A stretch of DNA of 64,000 nucleotides from SKVR01 sp046291875 (GTDB taxonomy: Bacteria; Bacteroidota; Bacteroidia; Bacteroidales; UBA7960). The notes beneath the pieces are model-generated. The model worked only from the letters and a program-made list of their open reading frames with translations, was not told where the DNA came from and searched no databases. Numbering within the stretch: the stretch's first letter is position 1; every line of letters starts with the position of its first letter. The translations under genes and the position numbers were made by a program. Location of the stretch: assembly GCA_046291875.1 (NCBI GenBank), contig JBKBSF010000011.1, positions 1 through 64,000 on the forward strand, given 5' to 3'. Below are positions 1 through 7,348 of this stretch, piece after piece.

Positions 1-13
1 CTTCTTTTTTCAT
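1..13 (-). CDS. possible start of a gene running off the window
   Basis: On the minus strand an ATG at 13-11 opens a frame (M-K-K-E) that leaves the window after four codons. It lies downstream of the Rhs tip, where an immunity gene for that tip would be expected in a polymorphic-toxin locus. Only the start codon position supports it, so this is a pointer rather than a firm call. Confidence 0.15.
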
Positions 14-40
14 AGCTTTGAGTGTGTGAAGGTAACCCGA

Positions 41-108
41 AAAAGTTATTTCCGTAATTTTTTCCTGACCCTTTTGGATGGGGTCGGAAAAATTCCAGAA
101 TAACTTTT
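41..108. repeat. long imperfect inverted repeat
   Basis: The left arm (41-71) and right arm (81-108) are imperfectly complementary over about 28 bases. Near-perfect blocks (aaaagttatt/aataactttt and gaccc/gggtc) flank a weaker middle, around a 9-base loop. The repeat begins two bases past the stop codon of the Rhs tip. It could be a transcription terminator without a clean T-run, or a small palindromic element of the kind that accumulates in variable loci. Confidence 0.55.
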
Positions 109-109
109 C

Positions 110-694
110 CTAGAACTTACACACTTTATGGGATGTTACTTCCTGAATAGCTGCAAATACTCTAATTTGAAACCCATCATCCGATCTAAGAAGTGTTCGC
201 CGAGTTCCCATGGGTCGTCGCACCTGCCATACCTGGCGTCCTGTTGTTGTAGGACGATTAAATTGAACTCCCTGTCCCCTAATATTGTTGCGATACGACT
301 CGTCAAAACTTGAATTATAAGAATATGCTCGTCCCCAACCGATACCATCATTGGGGTCACCGCGCTCCAAAGCGTCAAAATTGACATTAGTCCGAGTGTC
401 AAAATCAGGAGTCATTGGATATTCCTTTGTATAAAGAACCGTTCTTTCTTCTCTGTCCGGTCTAACAGTTTTATGATTTCCATCCCTTGTTCTGCCCCTA
501 ACATATACATTAATCCAACCCATGATACTCTCCCGCCATTCTTTTGGCCCCAATCCCATGTAGTCGATGTAATAAATCGGATTATTCGCTGCATAAGCAT
601 ATGGGCTTTGGAACGAAAACACTTCAGCAAGTAAATCAACCGAGTGAAACCGTGCAATCTGCGGGTCATAAAACCTTGCGCCGTATTCATACCA
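110..694 (-). pseudogene. orphan Rhs core fragment with variable C-terminal tip
   Basis: The open frame starts directly after an in-frame stop at 697-695 and reads WYEYGARFYDPQIARFHSVD followed shortly by SPYAYAANNPIYYIDYMGLG. These are the end of the Rhs repeat-associated core and its terminal NNPI..iD..Gl motif. About 145 residues of tip follow, with no domain I recognise. The rest of an Rhs protein (signal, YD repeats, usually over 1000 residues) is absent. The only possible start in frame is a GTG at 622, inside the core. Core homology begins about eight bases after the stop of the upstream gene, as in known orphan rhs-CT modules, which are silent spare toxin tips joined to the main gene by recombination. 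A toxic role is inferred from position; no catalytic motif is visible. Confidence 0.65.
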
Positions 695-702
695 TTAAAA
701 AA

Positions 703-1233
703 TTACTCCAGAGGACGACCTTTGGGTTTACGACGCATTTTTCCATCCGTTATTACAAGCAATTCTTCAATAATTTCTTCAACTTGCTTCTTCTTCCAGC
801 CATTACGGGCATTGATTTTTAAACGAAACTTGTTTTTCTCGTATATGAATGCTGCTATCGCATTTCCAAAATAGAAAGATTGGGCATAATGAATCCAAAA
901 AGAGATGTCATCAAAAAGAATCTCTCTTTTTTTTGGAACAAAATAAAAGAAAGAATAATATACGATAAATGTTCTTTCAGAATAATCAATAACAACTTTA
1001 TTGGTTACCGTGTGGTTAACCATTAGCTTGTAAGCATAAAACGCTGTTGCCAGCATCGAAGCCAATTTTATTAATTGTTTCTTGTCTGAATAATTTATTT
1101 GCGGCTCTTTTAGCAATCCAATATAATCGATAAAAAACACTATAGTAACAAAAAACAACATTCTTATTACTATTTCCACACCTCTAGGTAATGGAAATTC
1201 AAATGCGGGTTCAAATACTTTAGTGTTTTTCAT
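703..1233 (-). CDS. small membrane protein, candidate Rhs immunity protein
   Basis: This is a 176-residue protein of unrecognised family. Two hydrophobic stretches near the N-terminus (about 20-43 and 55-72) are followed by a soluble part with alternating hydrophobic residues, ending in a very basic tail (KMRRKPKGRPLE). This resembles small membrane proteins with a cytoplasmic beta-rich domain. The stop codon lies immediately before the orphan Rhs core fragment on the same strand, which is where the immunity gene of a previous, now missing, toxin tip would sit. Immunity is inferred from this arrangement only. An unrelated membrane protein remains possible. Confidence 0.5.
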   Translation of the reverse strand: MKNTKVFEPAFEFPLPRGVEIVIRMLFFVTIVFFIDYIGLLKEPQINYSDKKQLIKLASMLATAFYAYKLMVNHTVTNKVVIDYSERTFIVYYSFFYFVPKKREILFDDISFWIHYAQSFYFGNAIAAFIYEKNKFRLKINARNGWKKKQVEEIIEELLVITDGKMRRKPKGRPLE

Positions 1234-1567
1234 TTTGTTGTTGCTTCAGCATAAATGCGTCAATTACTCACTCCCTTCCTGGTTCAACCCAATTTACTCT
1301 TATCCCACCAAACCCCCTGCAGATTTGCCTGCAGGGTTGCCATTGTTGAGCAATGGGCGGTGTTTATTTTATAACTCTTTTTCGTCCAAATATAGTATGT
1401 TTTATTGAATTTAATATGTCGGGTTAAAAAGGGTTGCCAGAATGGGGGGGAGTGTTGTGAGGCCAATGGGGTGCTGAAGCGGTTCGCCACAAAAAAAACG
1501 GCTGCCTCTTGCACAGAGACAGCCGCATTTGTCTGATAAACACCAGCCGGTGTTGCTGGCATGGGGT
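1234..1567. other. gene-free stretch between ahcY and the Rhs remnant
   Basis: No convincing gene lies here. It holds an 8-bp perfect stem (ccctgcag, six-base loop, ctgcaggg) near 1316-1337, of the palindromic type scattered between Bacteroidota genes, and the ahcY terminator at 1491-1525. The frames crossing it have no family features. Confidence 0.6.
1491..1525 (-). terminator. intrinsic terminator of ahcY
   Basis: On the minus strand a 10-bp stem with one mismatch (cggctgtctc pairing with gaggcagccg) is followed directly by eight T residues. It lies about 40 bases past the ahcY stop codon, a good position for ending that transcript. Confidence 0.85.
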
Positions 1568-2989
1568 TTAGTACCTGTAATGCTCAGGCTTGTAGGGGCC
1601 GTTTTCTTTTACTCCAATGTAGGCGGCTTGCTCGGGAGAGAGTTGAGTGAGTTTTACACCGATTTTCTCCAGGTGCAGGCGGGCCACCTCTTCGTCGAGG
1701 TGCTTGGGCAGGCGGTATACGCCTACTTCGTAGTTGTTTTTCCAGAGTTCTATCTGGGCAACCACCTGGTTGGTAAAGGAGTTGCTCATTACGAAGGAGG
1801 GGTGTCCGGTGGCGCAGCCCAGGTTTACCAGGCGTCCTTCGGCCAGCATGAAGATCTCGTGCCCGTCGGGGAATACATACTTATCTACCTGGGGTTTGAT
1901 GTTTACCTTCTGGATGCCGGGCATCTCTTCCAGTTTATCTACCTGTATTTCGTTGTCGAAGTGTCCGATGTTGCAAACAATGGCCTGGTCCTTCATACGC
2001 TTCATGTGCTCCACGGTAATTACATCCTTGTTGCCGGTAGCGGTAACGAAAATGTTTCCTTCGTCCAGGGCATCTTCCACGGTTTTTACTTCGAATCCTT
2101 CCATGGCAGCCTGCAGGGCGCAAATGGGGTCGATTTCGGTTACGATAACGCGGGCACCATAGCCACGCATGCTGTTGGCGCAGCCTTTACCCACATCGCC
2201 GTAGCCGCATACCACCACCACTTTGCCGGCAATCATTACATCGGTGGCACGTTTGATGCCATCGGCCAACGATTCGCGGCAGCCGTAGAGGTTGTCGAAT
2301 TTGGATTTGGTTACCGAGTCGTTTACGTTGATGGCAGGTACCAGCAGCTCGCCAGCTTCCATCATTTGGTACAAACGGTGCACACCGGTGGTGGTTTCTT
2401 CCGAAACACCTTTCCAGTCTTTTACCATACGGTGCCATTTCTGGTTGTCTTCTGCCAGGGTTTTTTTGAGCAGTTTCAGTATCTCACCCTCTTCGCGACT
2501 GCCAGGGGTTTTGTCCAGCACTGAAGAATCTTTCTCGGCTTTGTAGCCCAGGTGGATAAGCAGGGTAGCATCGCCACCATCGTCAACGATGAGCTCGGGG
2601 CCCTGTCCATTGGGGAAGGTGAGTGCCTGATCGGTGCACCACCAGTATTCTTCGAGGGTTTCGCCTTTCCATGCAAACACGGGTATGCCTCTTTTGGCAA
2701 TGGCTGCAGCAGCATGATCCTGGGTAGAGAATATATTGCAGCTGGCCCAGCGTACATTGGCGCCCAGCTCTACGAGGGTTTCGATCAGTACGGCCGTTTG
2801 CACGGTCATGTGCAGCGAGCCCATGATGCGAACATCTTTCAGGGGTTTCTCTTTGCCATACTTCTGGCGAAGGGCCATCAGTCCGGGCATTTCCTTTTCA
2901 GCAATTTCAATCTCCTTGCGTCCAAACTCAGCAAGGGAAATATCGGCAACTTTATAGGGAAGCTGTTTATCTGTTAAAACTTTTTCCAT
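1568..2989 (-). CDS. ahcY: adenosylhomocysteinase
   Basis: This enzyme hydrolyses S-adenosylhomocysteine to adenosine and homocysteine, clearing the product inhibitor of methyltransferases. The 473-residue length is typical of the bacterial form. Visible hallmarks are the substrate-domain segment SLHMTVQTAVLIETLVELGA, the NAD-binding glycine motif VVCGYGDVGKGCA (about residues 262-274), and the C-terminal KPEHYRY that closes the active site of the neighbouring subunit. It is transcribed alone, with its own terminator. A TACCTTTG box (minus strand, 3028-3021) fits the Bacteroidota -7 element about 30 bases before the start, but no -33 TTG is well spaced. The neighbouring genes are not obviously related in function. 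Confidence 0.97.
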   Translation of the reverse strand: MEKVLTDKQLPYKVADISLAEFGRKEIEIAEKEMPGLMALRQKYGKEKPLKDVRIMGSLHMTVQTAVLIETLVELGANVRWASCNIFSTQDHAAAAIAKRGIPVFAWKGETLEEYWWCTDQALTFPNGQGPELIVDDGGDATLLIHLGYKAEKDSSVLDKTPGSREEGEILKLLKKTLAEDNQKWHRMVKDWKGVSEETTTGVHRLYQMMEAGELLVPAINVNDSVTKSKFDNLYGCRESLADGIKRATDVMIAGKVVVVCGYGDVGKGCANSMRGYGARVIVTEIDPICALQAAMEGFEVKTVEDALDEGNIFVTATGNKDVITVEHMKRMKDQAIVCNIGHFDNEIQVDKLEEMPGIQKVNIKPQVDKYVFPDGHEIFMLAEGRLVNLGCATGHPSFVMSNSFTNQVVAQIELWKNNYEVGVYRLPKHLDEEVARLHLEKIGVKLTQLSPEQAAYIGVKENGPYKPEHYRY

Positions 2990-3130
2990 TCCGTTTTGTA
3001 ATTTAAAATTTTTAATTTTGCAAAGGTAACACTTTCGTAGCTAAAGTGGAAAACACAAGGCAAGCTATTATAATACAAATTCAATACACAGAGGTTCAAA
3101 TACAAGGTGGTGCAAAGGGAATAATTCTTT

Positions 3131-3165
3131 GATGCAGGCTGGGGTGTACCCCATGGAGTTGCATC
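3131..3165. promoter_or_regulatory. hairpin in the divergent ahcY/phosphopantetheinyl transferase region
   Basis: Outer arms gatgca (3131-3136) and tgcatc (3160-3165) enclose an inner stem ggggt/acccc (3141-3152). It lies 20 bases before the ATG of the plus-strand gene and 140 bases upstream of ahcY, without a T-run on either side. It could be a leader hairpin or a symmetrical protein-binding site. No known riboswitch consensus was recognised. Confidence 0.4.
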
Positions 3166-3184
3166 ACCCCTTGAAAGATAAGGA

Positions 3185-3823
3185 ATGAGTCTGTTTTTGA
3201 AAAAATTTGTGCGCAATGCCGCAATAGGCATCTGGGAGATCAATGAGAGTGTGGAGCAGTTGTATGGCCGGCTCAAACTCTCAGAGGAAGAGGAGAATGT
3301 TTTCGCTTCCCTGAAAACTCCCACCCGGAAGCAGCATTGGCTCGCCTACCGGCTTATACTCCCATACCTTGTCAGAGAAAACGAACTTACATCCATCACC
3401 TACGATGAGTATGGCAAGCCCTACCTCAACAATGGGGTAAGACATATTTCGGTGTCGCACTCCGGTAAATATTCTGCCCTCATTGCCAGCCCCGACTACA
3501 CCGTGGGGATTGATATCGAGAAAATTGAAGATAAGATACACCGTGTGAAGCACAAGTTTCTCAACGACATTGAAATTTCTGAAGTAAAACCCAATCTTTC
3601 TGTCGAATCGCTTTATATCATCTGGGCTGCCAAGGAGGCACTTTACAAACTCCACGGCAAACGCGATATCCTTTTCAGAGAGCACATTTACATTGAGCCA
3701 TTCGATCCGGAGGAGCAGGGCATTATTTACGGAACCATCAAAACCGATTACGACGAAAAGATTGTTCCGGTCTCCTATCAGTTGTTTGAGGATTATATCC
3801 TGGCCTATGCCCTGGATCGGTAA
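3185..3823 (+). CDS. 4'-phosphopantetheinyl transferase superfamily protein
   Basis: This enzyme transfers the phosphopantetheine arm of CoA to the serine of a carrier protein. The 212-residue length fits the Sfp-type (two-lobed) group. The diagnostic motifs appear in order: HISVSHSG (about 87-94), VGIDIEKIEDK with the Mg-binding acidic residues (about 107-117), and the WAAKEALYKLHGK signature (about 148-160). No polyketide, non-ribosomal or fatty-acid carrier gene lies nearby, so the partner cannot be read from context. It may be the general holo-ACP synthase of the cell or act on a secondary pathway. The ATG at 3185 follows a purine-rich stretch (gaaagataagga). Confidence 0.9.
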   Translation: MSLFLKKFVRNAAIGIWEINESVEQLYGRLKLSEEEENVFASLKTPTRKQHWLAYRLILPYLVRENELTSITYDEYGKPYLNNGVRHISVSHSGKYSALIASPDYTVGIDIEKIEDKIHRVKHKFLNDIEISEVKPNLSVESLYIIWAAKEALYKLHGKRDILFREHIYIEPFDPEEQGIIYGTIKTDYDEKIVPVSYQLFEDYILAYALDR

Positions 3824-3867
3824 ATCCTGATTTTTGTTTTTTAAGTTCTGCCAACTCAGTTGTATGA

Positions 3868-3959
3868 AACTTGCATGAGCACCGAATGCTCACAAAAAAC
3901 AATGAACCGAAGCTCGACGCTGTCAAAATAAACATGCAAGTTCCCCCGCAAAGGCGGGG
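3868..3959. repeat. nested palindromes between two plus-strand genes
   Basis: Three inverted repeats are packed into 92 bases. There is a 10-bp pair aacttgcatg (3868-3877) and catgcaagtt (3933-3942); inside it a 6-bp hairpin tgagca/tgctca (3876-3892); and after it a GC-rich hairpin ccccgc-aaag-gcgggg (3944-3959). The last type recurs between Bacteroidota genes. No T-run follows, so a plain terminator is unlikely. Confidence 0.5.
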
Positions 3960-3997
3960 CAGGCATACGACCAATGAATTAAACAAATTATTTTCGA

Positions 3998-4750
3998 ATG
4001 AATATCTATTCCCTTATTTGCAAGAGGCGCCATAACCGTTACAAACAGCTTGCTGTGCTGCTGGATCCGCAGAAGGCCCATGAAGATATGCTGTTTGAAT
4101 TTGCCTCCAGCGCCCGGCGTTGCAAGGCCGACTATGTTTTTGTGGGAGGTAGCCTGGTAACCCAGGGTTTGATGGAGAAAACCTTCAGGGAGTTGCGCCG
4201 GCAATCGCAGGCCCCCCTGATTATTTTTCCGGGCGATCCCAGTCAGATCGACCCCTTTGCCGACGGGATACTGTTGCTGAGCCTTATTTCGGGGCGAAAC
4301 CCCGAACTGCTCATCGGCAATCATGTAAGGGCTGCCATGGCTCTGAAAGAAACTGAGCTGGAAATCCTTCCCACAGGATATATGCTCATTGAAAGCGGCA
4401 AGCTCAATTCGGTAATGTATATGAGCAACACTCTACCCATACCCTCCGATAAGCCCGATATAGCCGTTGCCACTGCGCTTGCAGGGCAGCAGCTTGGCCT
4501 GAGCCTGATTTATATGGATGCCGGAAGCGGCGCCCGATACCCCGTGCCCGAAGAGATGATTAGCCAGGTGCGCAAGTATACTTCTTCTCCGCTTATTGTA
4601 GGGGGGGGTATCCGCACAGCAGAAGATGCACACAGAGCGTGGAAGGCTGGGGCCGATATTGTGGTGGTAGGCAACGCCCTGGAAGCCCAGCCCGCGCTGA
4701 TGGAAGAGATGGCTGCCGCCCGCGATGAATGCAATCGTATCAGGGTGTAA
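3998..4750 (+). CDS. geranylgeranylglyceryl phosphate synthase family protein
   Basis: This is a TIM-barrel prenyltransferase of the GGGPS/PcrB family. In archaea and in characterised Bacteroidota homologues it joins geranylgeranyl diphosphate to sn-glycerol-1-phosphate, the first step to ether lipids. Family motifs include LLDPQKAHE near the N-terminus, VFVGGSLV, IIFPGDPSQID, the YMDAGSGARYPVPEEM segment and the phosphate-binding VGGGIRTAEDA and VVVGNALE loops. The 250-residue length matches the group II bacterial enzymes. No other ether-lipid gene (glycerol-1-phosphate dehydrogenase, UbiA-type second prenyltransferase for this purpose) is adjacent. The prenyl chain length used cannot be read from sequence by eye. 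Confidence 0.9.
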   Translation: MNIYSLICKRRHNRYKQLAVLLDPQKAHEDMLFEFASSARRCKADYVFVGGSLVTQGLMEKTFRELRRQSQAPLIIFPGDPSQIDPFADGILLLSLISGRNPELLIGNHVRAAMALKETELEILPTGYMLIESGKLNSVMYMSNTLPIPSDKPDIAVATALAGQQLGLSLIYMDAGSGARYPVPEEMISQVRKYTSSPLIVGGGIRTAEDAHRAWKAGADIVVVGNALEAQPALMEEMAAARDECNRIRV

Positions 4751-4848
4751 TCCCCTCCAAACTTTTCTGTGTGCCTTTATTTGCTACAATGCCGGGAAGA
4801 ATGTACTTTTGGCCTTGAAATCATTACAACCCAAACAATCCGGTTTTT

Positions 4849-5736
4849 ATGGCAGAAAAGCTTAGCAGAAAGGAAACCATGGCCTACCTGGCTTTGGTTT
4901 TCGGTGTATTGTGTATAGGATTTTCTGCCATTTTTGTGAAGCTTGCCGCTGTGCCCGGCTCTGTTTCTACCTTTTACCGCCTTTTTTTTGCTGCTTTGGC
5001 CATTACGCCTCTTTGGGTGATGCGCGGAATGAAAATACCCGCAACACGCGATCTGGTGCTTATTTTCCTGGGCTCTGTTTTTTTTGCCCTGGATCTGTTT
5101 TTGTGGAATACCGCCATTTTGCTCACCACTGCAGCTACTGCCACCTTGTTGGCCAACAATGCCCCGGTTTGGGTGGGGCTGATTTCGCTGGTGGTATTTC
5201 GCGAGCATTTACCCTCCAAATTCTGGATGGGGCTGGCGGTGTCAATGGTGGGGCTCAATGTGCTTATCGGATTGCAGGCCTGGCAAAACCTCGACTTCAA
5301 CAAAGGCGATGTAATGTCGATTGTAGCAGGATTTTTCTACGCACTTTATCTGATCTATACACTGGAGGTTCGCAAGCGGGTTGACACCATCACCTTTATG
5401 ACGTTTTCGGTTTTATTTATGGTGCTCATGTTGCTTCCACTCAATATTTTCATGGGAAATCCATTTACAGGGTTTTCTGCCGGCACATGGGGTGCATTGG
5501 TAGGTATGGGCCTGATCTCCCATTTTGGGGGTTGGCTTGCCATCAATTTTGCGCTGGGCCATCTCAAGGGCACCAATGTATCGGTAAGTTTGCTGGCCCA
5601 GGCGGTGGTTACCGCAATACTGGGCATCTTTATACTGGGTGAAGCACTCAGTATTCACCAGATCGTGGGAGGAACCCTCATTTTGAGTGGGGTGTACATT
5701 GTAAATCGCCGCAGATCGGTACGTAAAAAAAGCTGA
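4849..5736 (+). CDS. DMT-superfamily (EamA) permease
   Basis: This is an integral membrane transporter of 295 residues with about ten hydrophobic segments arranged as two EamA halves. The first half (about 14-145) starts YLALVFGVLCIGFSAIFVKL. The second (about 160-287) ends AVVTAILGIFILGEALSIHQ followed by a last helix and a basic tail (NRRRSVRKKS). The near-C-terminal LGE..s..q..G pattern is typical of this family. The substrate is unknown; DMT proteins export amino acids, metabolites or nucleotides. It stands alone between GGGPS and lpdA. Confidence 0.85.
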   Translation: MAEKLSRKETMAYLALVFGVLCIGFSAIFVKLAAVPGSVSTFYRLFFAALAITPLWVMRGMKIPATRDLVLIFLGSVFFALDLFLWNTAILLTTAATATLLANNAPVWVGLISLVVFREHLPSKFWMGLAVSMVGLNVLIGLQAWQNLDFNKGDVMSIVAGFFYALYLIYTLEVRKRVDTITFMTFSVLFMVLMLLPLNIFMGNPFTGFSAGTWGALVGMGLISHFGGWLAINFALGHLKGTNVSVSLLAQAVVTAILGIFILGEALSIHQIVGGTLILSGVYIVNRRRSVRKKS

Positions 5737-5914
5737 AGCAGATTGTGCCGGTTTGGCAGGCTTGCCTTGGTGTTTCTTCAGCGAAACATTGTTTTCTGGC
5801 AAACATAGTTGCAGAGAGATTGTTAACAGTTCGTTTGTTTTTGCCCCCTTCAGAACCGCGAAAAATTTATAATTTAGCATATAAAACCTTTACGAAACAA
5901 AATTATTTAACGAT

Positions 5915-7306
5915 ATGAATTACGATCTGATTGTTATTGGCAGTGGCCCCGGCGGATATGTGGCAGCCATTCGTGCATCGCAACTGGGTATGAAAGTGGG
6001 CGTGGTAGAAAAAGCAGAACTTGGAGGTATTTGTCTCAACTGGGGGTGCATCCCCACCAAAGCATTGCTCAAAAGCGCCAATGTGTTCGACTATCTGAAA
6101 CATGCCAAAGACTATGGTGTAAGCATTGATGCCGAACCCCAGGCAGATCTTGCTGCCATGGTAAAAAGAAGTCGTGAAGTAGCTGCCGGCATGAGCAAAG
6201 GCATTCAGTTCCTGTTTAAGAAAAATAAAATCGATCATTTGGAAGGCTTTGGCAAAGTACTTCCTGGTAAAAAGGTGGAGGTGAAATCGGAGGATGGAAA
6301 AACCACCCAATACGAAGCTAAACACATTATTATTGCCACAGGTGCCCGCTCCAGAGAGCTTCCCAATCTCAAACAGGATGGAGAAAAAATAATTGGATAC
6401 CGCAAAGCCATGGTGCTCGACAAGCAGCCCGAGAGCATGGTGGTGGTGGGCTCTGGTGCCATCGGATCGGAGTTTGCCTATTTCTACAACACCATCGGAA
6501 CCAAAGTTACCCTGGTAGAGTATATGCCCAATATTGTACCTGTTGAAGATGAGGATGTTTCCAAACAACTGGAGCGCTCCTTCAAAAAATCCGGAATGAA
6601 AGTAATGACCAGTGCTTCGGTGGAGGAGGTTGATACCTCCGGCGAGAAGTGCAAGGTAAAAGTGAAAACTTCGAAGGGTGAGCAGATCATAGAAGCGGAT
6701 ATTGTACTTTCTGCTGTGGGCATTGCCACCAATATTGAAGGGATTGGGCTGGAGGAGACCGGAATAAAAGTGGAGAAGGATAAAATTGTGGTTGATGAAT
6801 ATTATCGTACCAATGTGGAAGGATATTATGCCATTGGCGATGTGGTTTCGGGGCAGGCCCTTGCGCACGTAGCATCGGCGGAAGGCATTGTTTGTGTTGA
6901 GAAAATTGCCGGTCATCATCCCGAGCCCATCGATTACAACAACATTCCCGGTTGCACCTATTGCAGCCCCGAGGTAGCTTCGGTGGGGTATACCGAGAAG
7001 GCGGCCAAAGAGGCAGGGTATGAACTCAGGGTGGGTAAGTTTCCCTTCTCTGCATCAGGCAAAGCCAGTGCTGCCGGCAGCAAGGATGGTTTCGTTAAAG
7101 TGATCTTCGATGCCAAATATGGCGAATTGCTTGGCGTGCATATGATTGGTGCCAATGTAACGGAAATGATCGCCGAGGCTGTAGTTGCCCGTAAGCTGGA
7201 AACTACCGGGCATGAAATCATCAAGGCAGTGCATCCGCACCCCACCATGAGCGAAGCCATCATGGAGGCTACTGCAGCGGCCTACGACGAAGTAATCCAT
7301 CTTTAA
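5915..7306 (+). CDS. lpdA: dihydrolipoyl dehydrogenase
   Basis: This is the FAD-dependent E3 component of 2-oxoacid dehydrogenase and glycine cleavage complexes, reoxidising lipoamide with NAD+. The 463 residues show the FAD-binding GSGPGGYVAAIRASQ (9-23), the redox disulfide CLNWGCIPTKA (Cys40 and Cys45), the NAD-binding VVVGSGAIGSEFA, the second FAD motif YYAIGDV and the C-terminal catalytic HPHPTMSE with its His-Glu pair. There is no E1 or E2 gene beside it, so this may be the general E3 of the cell. A 178-base AT-rich stretch upstream probably carries its promoter. Confidence 0.95.
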   Translation: MNYDLIVIGSGPGGYVAAIRASQLGMKVGVVEKAELGGICLNWGCIPTKALLKSANVFDYLKHAKDYGVSIDAEPQADLAAMVKRSREVAAGMSKGIQFLFKKNKIDHLEGFGKVLPGKKVEVKSEDGKTTQYEAKHIIIATGARSRELPNLKQDGEKIIGYRKAMVLDKQPESMVVVGSGAIGSEFAYFYNTIGTKVTLVEYMPNIVPVEDEDVSKQLERSFKKSGMKVMTSASVEEVDTSGEKCKVKVKTSKGEQIIEADIVLSAVGIATNIEGIGLEETGIKVEKDKIVVDEYYRTNVEGYYAIGDVVSGQALAHVASAEGIVCVEKIAGHHPEPIDYNNIPGCTYCSPEVASVGYTEKAAKEAGYELRVGKFPFSASGKASAAGSKDGFVKVIFDAKYGELLGVHMIGANVTEMIAEAVVARKLETTGHEIIKAVHPHPTMSEAIMEATAAAYDEVIHL

Positions 7307-7348
7307 TCAGGAGTTCTCTCTCCTCTCTCTTTTCAACAACCGAATCTC

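Noticed and set aside
1529..2524. 331-codon plus-strand open frame
   Set aside because: Exactly antisense to ahcY; its composition (rich in F, Y, H, V) is the mirror of ahcY codon use and it shows no family motif.
2990..3184. SAM or SAH riboswitch upstream of ahcY
   Set aside because: The only clear structure is a short hairpin far from the start codon; no consensus core of a known class was recognised.
5903..6919. 338-codon minus-strand open frame
   Set aside because: Antisense shadow of lpdA, with no recognisable domain.
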